Part shown: piece by piece, positions 6,010 through 9,007 of the stretch | Layout of the letters: the number at the start of each line of letters is the position of its first letter | Numbering within the stretch: the stretch's first letter is position 1 | Assembly: GCA_021812735.1 (NCBI GenBank) | Contig: JAKAMV010000346.1 | Span: 1-9,007, forward strand | Length of the DNA: 9,007 nucleotides | Source: Chloroflexota bacterium | Lineage (GTDB): Bacteria > Chloroflexota > Limnocylindria > Limnocylindrales > CSP1-4 | Reading direction: 5' to 3' | Made by a program: the position numbers and the translations under genes | The notes under the pieces: generated by a model | Seen by the model: the letters and a program-made list of their open reading frames with translations, nothing else | The model's database searches: none | What the model was told of the DNA's origin: nothing

Positions 6010-9007
6010 TCAGGGCGCCGTGCTGGGCACGGCCGACGGGGCCACCGACGGGGCGGCGGTCGGCACCGCGGCCGGGCTCGCGCTCGGCGTGGTGCCACCG
6101 GTCAGGGTGCCCAGCCGCTGGAGGGCCGTCTGCACCTTGGCCATCTCCGACCCGTAGGTCGCGAAGTCGCCGTTGTGCAGCGCCTGCTGCGCCAGGTCGA
6201 AGTGCTGGTTCGCGTAGGAGACCAGGCCCTGCACGTCCGAGGGCAGCGACCCCGGCGTGGTGGACGGGACGGGCCCCGAGGAGGCGCCGGGCGCCGGCGC
6301 CGGCGAGGACCCCGGCGTGGGCGAGGCGCCCGACCCGCCGCTGCCCCCGCCGCTCCCTTGTGTCGCCAGGAGCTGGTTGAGCGCGTCGCTGAGGGTGTTC
6401 GCCCAGACCACGGTCGTGGGGCTGGCGACGATGATCTTCTGGAACAGCGGGAACTTGGACGAGGTGGACTGCAGGTACACCGGCTGCAGGTAGATCAGCG
6501 CGTTCCCGACGGGCACGACGATCAGGTTGCCGCGCACCACCGAGCTGCCGCTCTGGTCCCACAGCGTCATCTGGGCGCTGATCACCGGATCGGCGTCGAT
6601 CCGCCCCTCGATCTGCGCCGGGCCGAACACCGTGGTGTCCGACGGGAACTGGAACACCTTGACCTGCCCGTAGTTGGGGCTGTCGTTGCGGGCGGCCACC
6701 CAGGCGATCATGTTCGGCCGGCTGGCCGCGATCATCGGCTGGAGGAGCAGGAACTCGGCCTTCGGCTGGCCGGGGATCCGCATCACCGTGTAGTAGGACT
6801 CGGACGCCAGGCTCTGGGTGCTGCTGGTGCTGGTCGGGATCGTCCAGCGGTCGGTGTTGTTGAAGAACGTGAGCGTGTCGGTCACGTGGTACCGACCGTA
6901 GACCTGGGCCTGCACGTCGAACTGCTGCTCGGCCGTTCGGACATGCGACTGGAGCCCGGACGGCATGGCGGACAGCGGCTGGAACAGGGTCGGGAACACG
7001 CCCTCCCACGCGCGGATGAGCGGATCCGACTGGTCGCTCACGTAGAAGTGCATCGTGCCGTCGTAGGCGTCCATCGTGATCTTGACGCTGTTGCGGATGT
7101 AGTTGAACTGCTGGTTGGACAGCTGCGAGCCGTCGGCGAGCACCGAGCCGTCGAAGGGCGTCGCCTGCGGGAAGCGGTCGCTGATCGTGTAGGCGTCCTG
7201 CACGTACACGAGGCGCCCGTTCTCGACCACCAGGTACGGGTCCTTGTCGAGCTGCAGGAACGGGGCGATGAGCCCCAGCCGGTCGGAGAGCGTCCGGTGG
7301 AACAGCAGCTGGCTGGCGGAGGTGATCTGGTCCGAGATCAGCAGGTTCAGGTCCTGGAACCGAGTCGCGAACATCAGCCGGCTGAGCATGCTGTCGAGCG
7401 GGACACCGGACGTGCCGGTCCAGCGCGTGGTGGTGTCCGACGCGCCGTTGGCTGCGGGGATGTCGAACTCGTTCTGGCGGGCGCCCACCACCACGTAGTG
7501 GTTGTCGCTCTCGCCGAAGTAGATCCGCGGCTGCGTCACCTGCGGCGCCCCGTTGGAGGACACCGGCGGCAGGTCCTTGATCCACAGGTCTGGCTGGCCT
7601 TCCGGGGTGACCTGGTTCACCGGCACCATCGCGAGGCCCACGCCGTGGGTGTAGACGATCCGCTGGTTGACCCAGCCCGTGGCGGTGGCGCTGTTGTCCA
7701 CGGCCAGCTCGCGGCCCGACAGCATGACCTGGCGCAGGCTGCCGTTGATCACGTAGCGGTCCGTGTCCACGTCGTTGAACGTGTAGTACTGGCGGACCGT
7801 CTGCAGCTGGTCGAGCGTGGTCTGCAGCGGGCGGTAGTCCCACAGGCGAGCGTTGGAGAACGTGTCCGCCTCGGACGTGATGTCGGCCGCCGTTAACGGG
7901 GCGGTGCCCCCATAGGACTCCGTCTGCCATTGGTCGAGCCCGTAGGCGAGCCGGGTCATCGCGATGTTGTTGGCGATGTACGGCTGCTCCTGCGCGTACT
8001 GGTTGGGATCGACGGTGAACCGCTGGATGAGGTACGGGTAGACGGTGCCGAGGGCGACCGACGCGACCAGCCACACGCCCACGACCACGCCCAGCGGCCA
8101 CATCCAGCGGGTGAACGCGCCGGCGACGAGCAGGGCGCCCGCGATCCCCGAGAGGAACGTCAGGACGTCGTAGGCCATGAACCGGGCGTTCGCGTCGGTG
8201 AACGCGACGCCCGTGGCCACCCCGGCCTGGCTGTACACCAGCTCGTACTTGTCGAGCTGGTAGCCGAAGGCGACGGACAGCAGGTACAGCCCGCCAATGA
8301 CCGCGAGGTGGACGCGGACGCGGGTGACGAACACCTCGCCCCCGCGGCTCGCCGCCACCAGGTACCGGGCGGCCGCCGCGACCAGCGCCGCGAGCAGCAC
8401 GCCGTTGACCACCGACTGGACGAGTCGCCAGAACGGCAGCTCGAACAGGAAGAAGCTGATGTCCTTGCCGAAGATCGGGTCCGCCACCGTCCCGGTCGGG
8501 GAGTACGGGACGCGGTGGACCCACAGCGCGATCGTGTCCCACGCGCCCGCCAGCGTCCCGGCGATGCCGAGCGCCACCAGCACCGACACGGCGACGATCG
8601 CCCAGGTTGCGAGCGGGGTCATGTCCGGCATCTCGGCGCCATCGAGGCCGCCGCTGACGCGGATCCCCGAGCCGAAGGGGCCCCCGGGCCCGAACGGGCT
8701 GCCCTGGCCGAACGGCGGCTCGCCGCGCAGGCGCGCGTTGTGCTCGGCCTGGCGCTGCTGCTCGGTCCAGCGATCGAACAGCTCGCGGAGCCGGCCGGGC
8801 CGGCTCGGATCGCGCGGCGGGACCAGGCGCCCGGCCAGCCACAGGTTGACGAGCAGCACCAGCAGCGTGACCACGAGGCCCAGGGCGAACAGGCCGGCCT
8901 GCGCGCTGAGGCGCGTCCAGAACACCGCGTCGAAGCCGACGCTCTGGTACCAGGCGATGTCGGTCCAGAGGTTGGCGACGCTGCCGAAGAGAAGCACGAC
9001 GGCCACC
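6010..9007 (-). CDS. UPF0182 family (COG1615) large membrane protein, 5' end outside window
   Basis: At least 998 residues are visible, close to full length for a family of 900-1000 residues. The frame begins with a GTG at 9006, but only part of a first membrane helix (ending ANLWTD) is present. About 15-25 N-terminal residues are therefore probably missing. About seven N-terminal helices follow (to about residue 325), with the family sequence DPIFGKDISFFLFELPF split over 176-192 and VDPNQYAQEQPYI at 332-344. A large, probably extracytoplasmic domain runs to about 883. The tail is a Gly/Ser/Pro linker (884-923), a conserved helical piece (924-964, with FDLAQQALHNGDFATYG) and a second Pro/Ala/Ser tail (965-998). 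The biochemical function of the family is unknown. The Pro/Ser segments look like flexible outer-surface spacers. The gene is followed after eight bases by the 333-residue membrane protein. Confidence 0.93.
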   Translation of the reverse strand, partial: VAVVLLFGSVANLWTDIAWYQSVGFDAVFWTRLSAQAGLFALGLVVTLLVLLVNLWLAGRLVPPRDPSRPGRLRELFDRWTEQQRQAEHNARLRGEPPFGQGSPFGPGGPFGSGIRVSGGLDGAEMPDMTPLATWAIVAVSVLVALGIAGTLAGAWDTIALWVHRVPYSPTGTVADPIFGKDISFFLFELPFWRLVQSVVNGVLLAALVAAAARYLVAASRGGEVFVTRVRVHLAVIGGLYLLSVAFGYQLDKYELVYSQAGVATGVAFTDANARFMAYDVLTFLSGIAGALLVAGAFTRWMWPLGVVVGVWLVASVALGTVYPYLIQRFTVDPNQYAQEQPYIANNIAMTRLAYGLDQWQTESYGGTAPLTAADITSEADTFSNARLWDYRPLQTTLDQLQTVRQYYTFNDVDTDRYVINGSLRQVMLSGRELAVDNSATATGWVNQRIVYTHGVGLAMVPVNQVTPEGQPDLWIKDLPPVSSNGAPQVTQPRIYFGESDNHYVVVGARQNEFDIPAANGASDTTTRWTGTSGVPLDSMLSRLMFATRFQDLNLLISDQITSASQLLFHRTLSDRLGLIAPFLQLDKDPYLVVENGRLVYVQDAYTISDRFPQATPFDGSVLADGSQLSNQQFNYIRNSVKITMDAYDGTMHFYVSDQSDPLIRAWEGVFPTLFQPLSAMPSGLQSHVRTAEQQFDVQAQVYGRYHVTDTLTFFNNTDRWTIPTSTSSTQSLASESYYTVMRIPGQPKAEFLLLQPMIAASRPNMIAWVAARNDSPNYGQVKVFQFPSDTTVFGPAQIEGRIDADPVISAQMTLWDQSGSSVVRGNLIVVPVGNALIYLQPVYLQSTSSKFPLFQKIIVASPTTVVWANTLSDALNQLLATQGSGGGSGGSGASPTPGSSPAPAPGASSGPVPSTTPGSLPSDVQGLVSYANQHFDLAQQALHNGDFATYGSEMAKVQTALQRLGTLTGGTTPSASPAAVPTAAPSVAPSAVPSTAP

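Noticed and set aside
6175..7896. 573-residue plus-strand frame opposite UPF0182
   Set aside because: It lies wholly antisense to a recognised protein, with His/Arg/Val-rich composition mirroring the coding strand and no motif.

Overview
This is a very GC-rich window. The supportable genes all lie on the minus strand. The organism is most likely a high-GC member of the Chloroflexota or, less likely, an Actinobacterium. The reasons are the uniformly GC-rich third codon positions, a UPF0182 membrane protein, and a two-TM protein with four CxxC zinc knuckles of a type familiar from Chloroflexota. No rRNA or other marker allows a firmer placement.

Layout in the direction of transcription, right to left. 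At the right edge is a UPF0182 family membrane protein whose extreme N-terminus lies outside the window (6010-9007). Eight bases after its stop comes an unrecognised multi-pass membrane protein (5000-6001). A gap of about 140 bp, with a small perfect hairpin and a promoter-like extended -10, leads to a two-TM double zinc ribbon protein (4218-4856). Two bases after its stop begins a CPBP (CAAX/Abi) intramembrane metalloprotease-like protein (3436-4215). After a 240-bp gap comes RadC with an intact JAMM motif (2446-3195). Next is a frame-broken remnant of a short-chain dehydrogenase (about 2110-2345). A roughly 600-bp gene-free stretch follows (1496-2109). It holds strong GC hairpins, an exact 67-bp direct repeat, and a diverged inverted copy of the repeat's palindromic core. 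Then comes an MFS transporter (230-1495). The last 229 bases hold no convincing gene, but include a relatively AT-rich inverted repeat that overlaps a perfect TTGACA.

The four right-hand genes are all membrane proteins and are tightly packed in pairs, so they may form one or two operons with a cell-envelope role. That link is inferred from position only. RadC and the MFS transporter look like ordinary separate genes. I see no defence system, CRISPR array, transposase, prophage or RNA gene. The part least explained by known families is the repeat-rich 1.5-2.1 kb stretch next to the decayed dehydrogenase.
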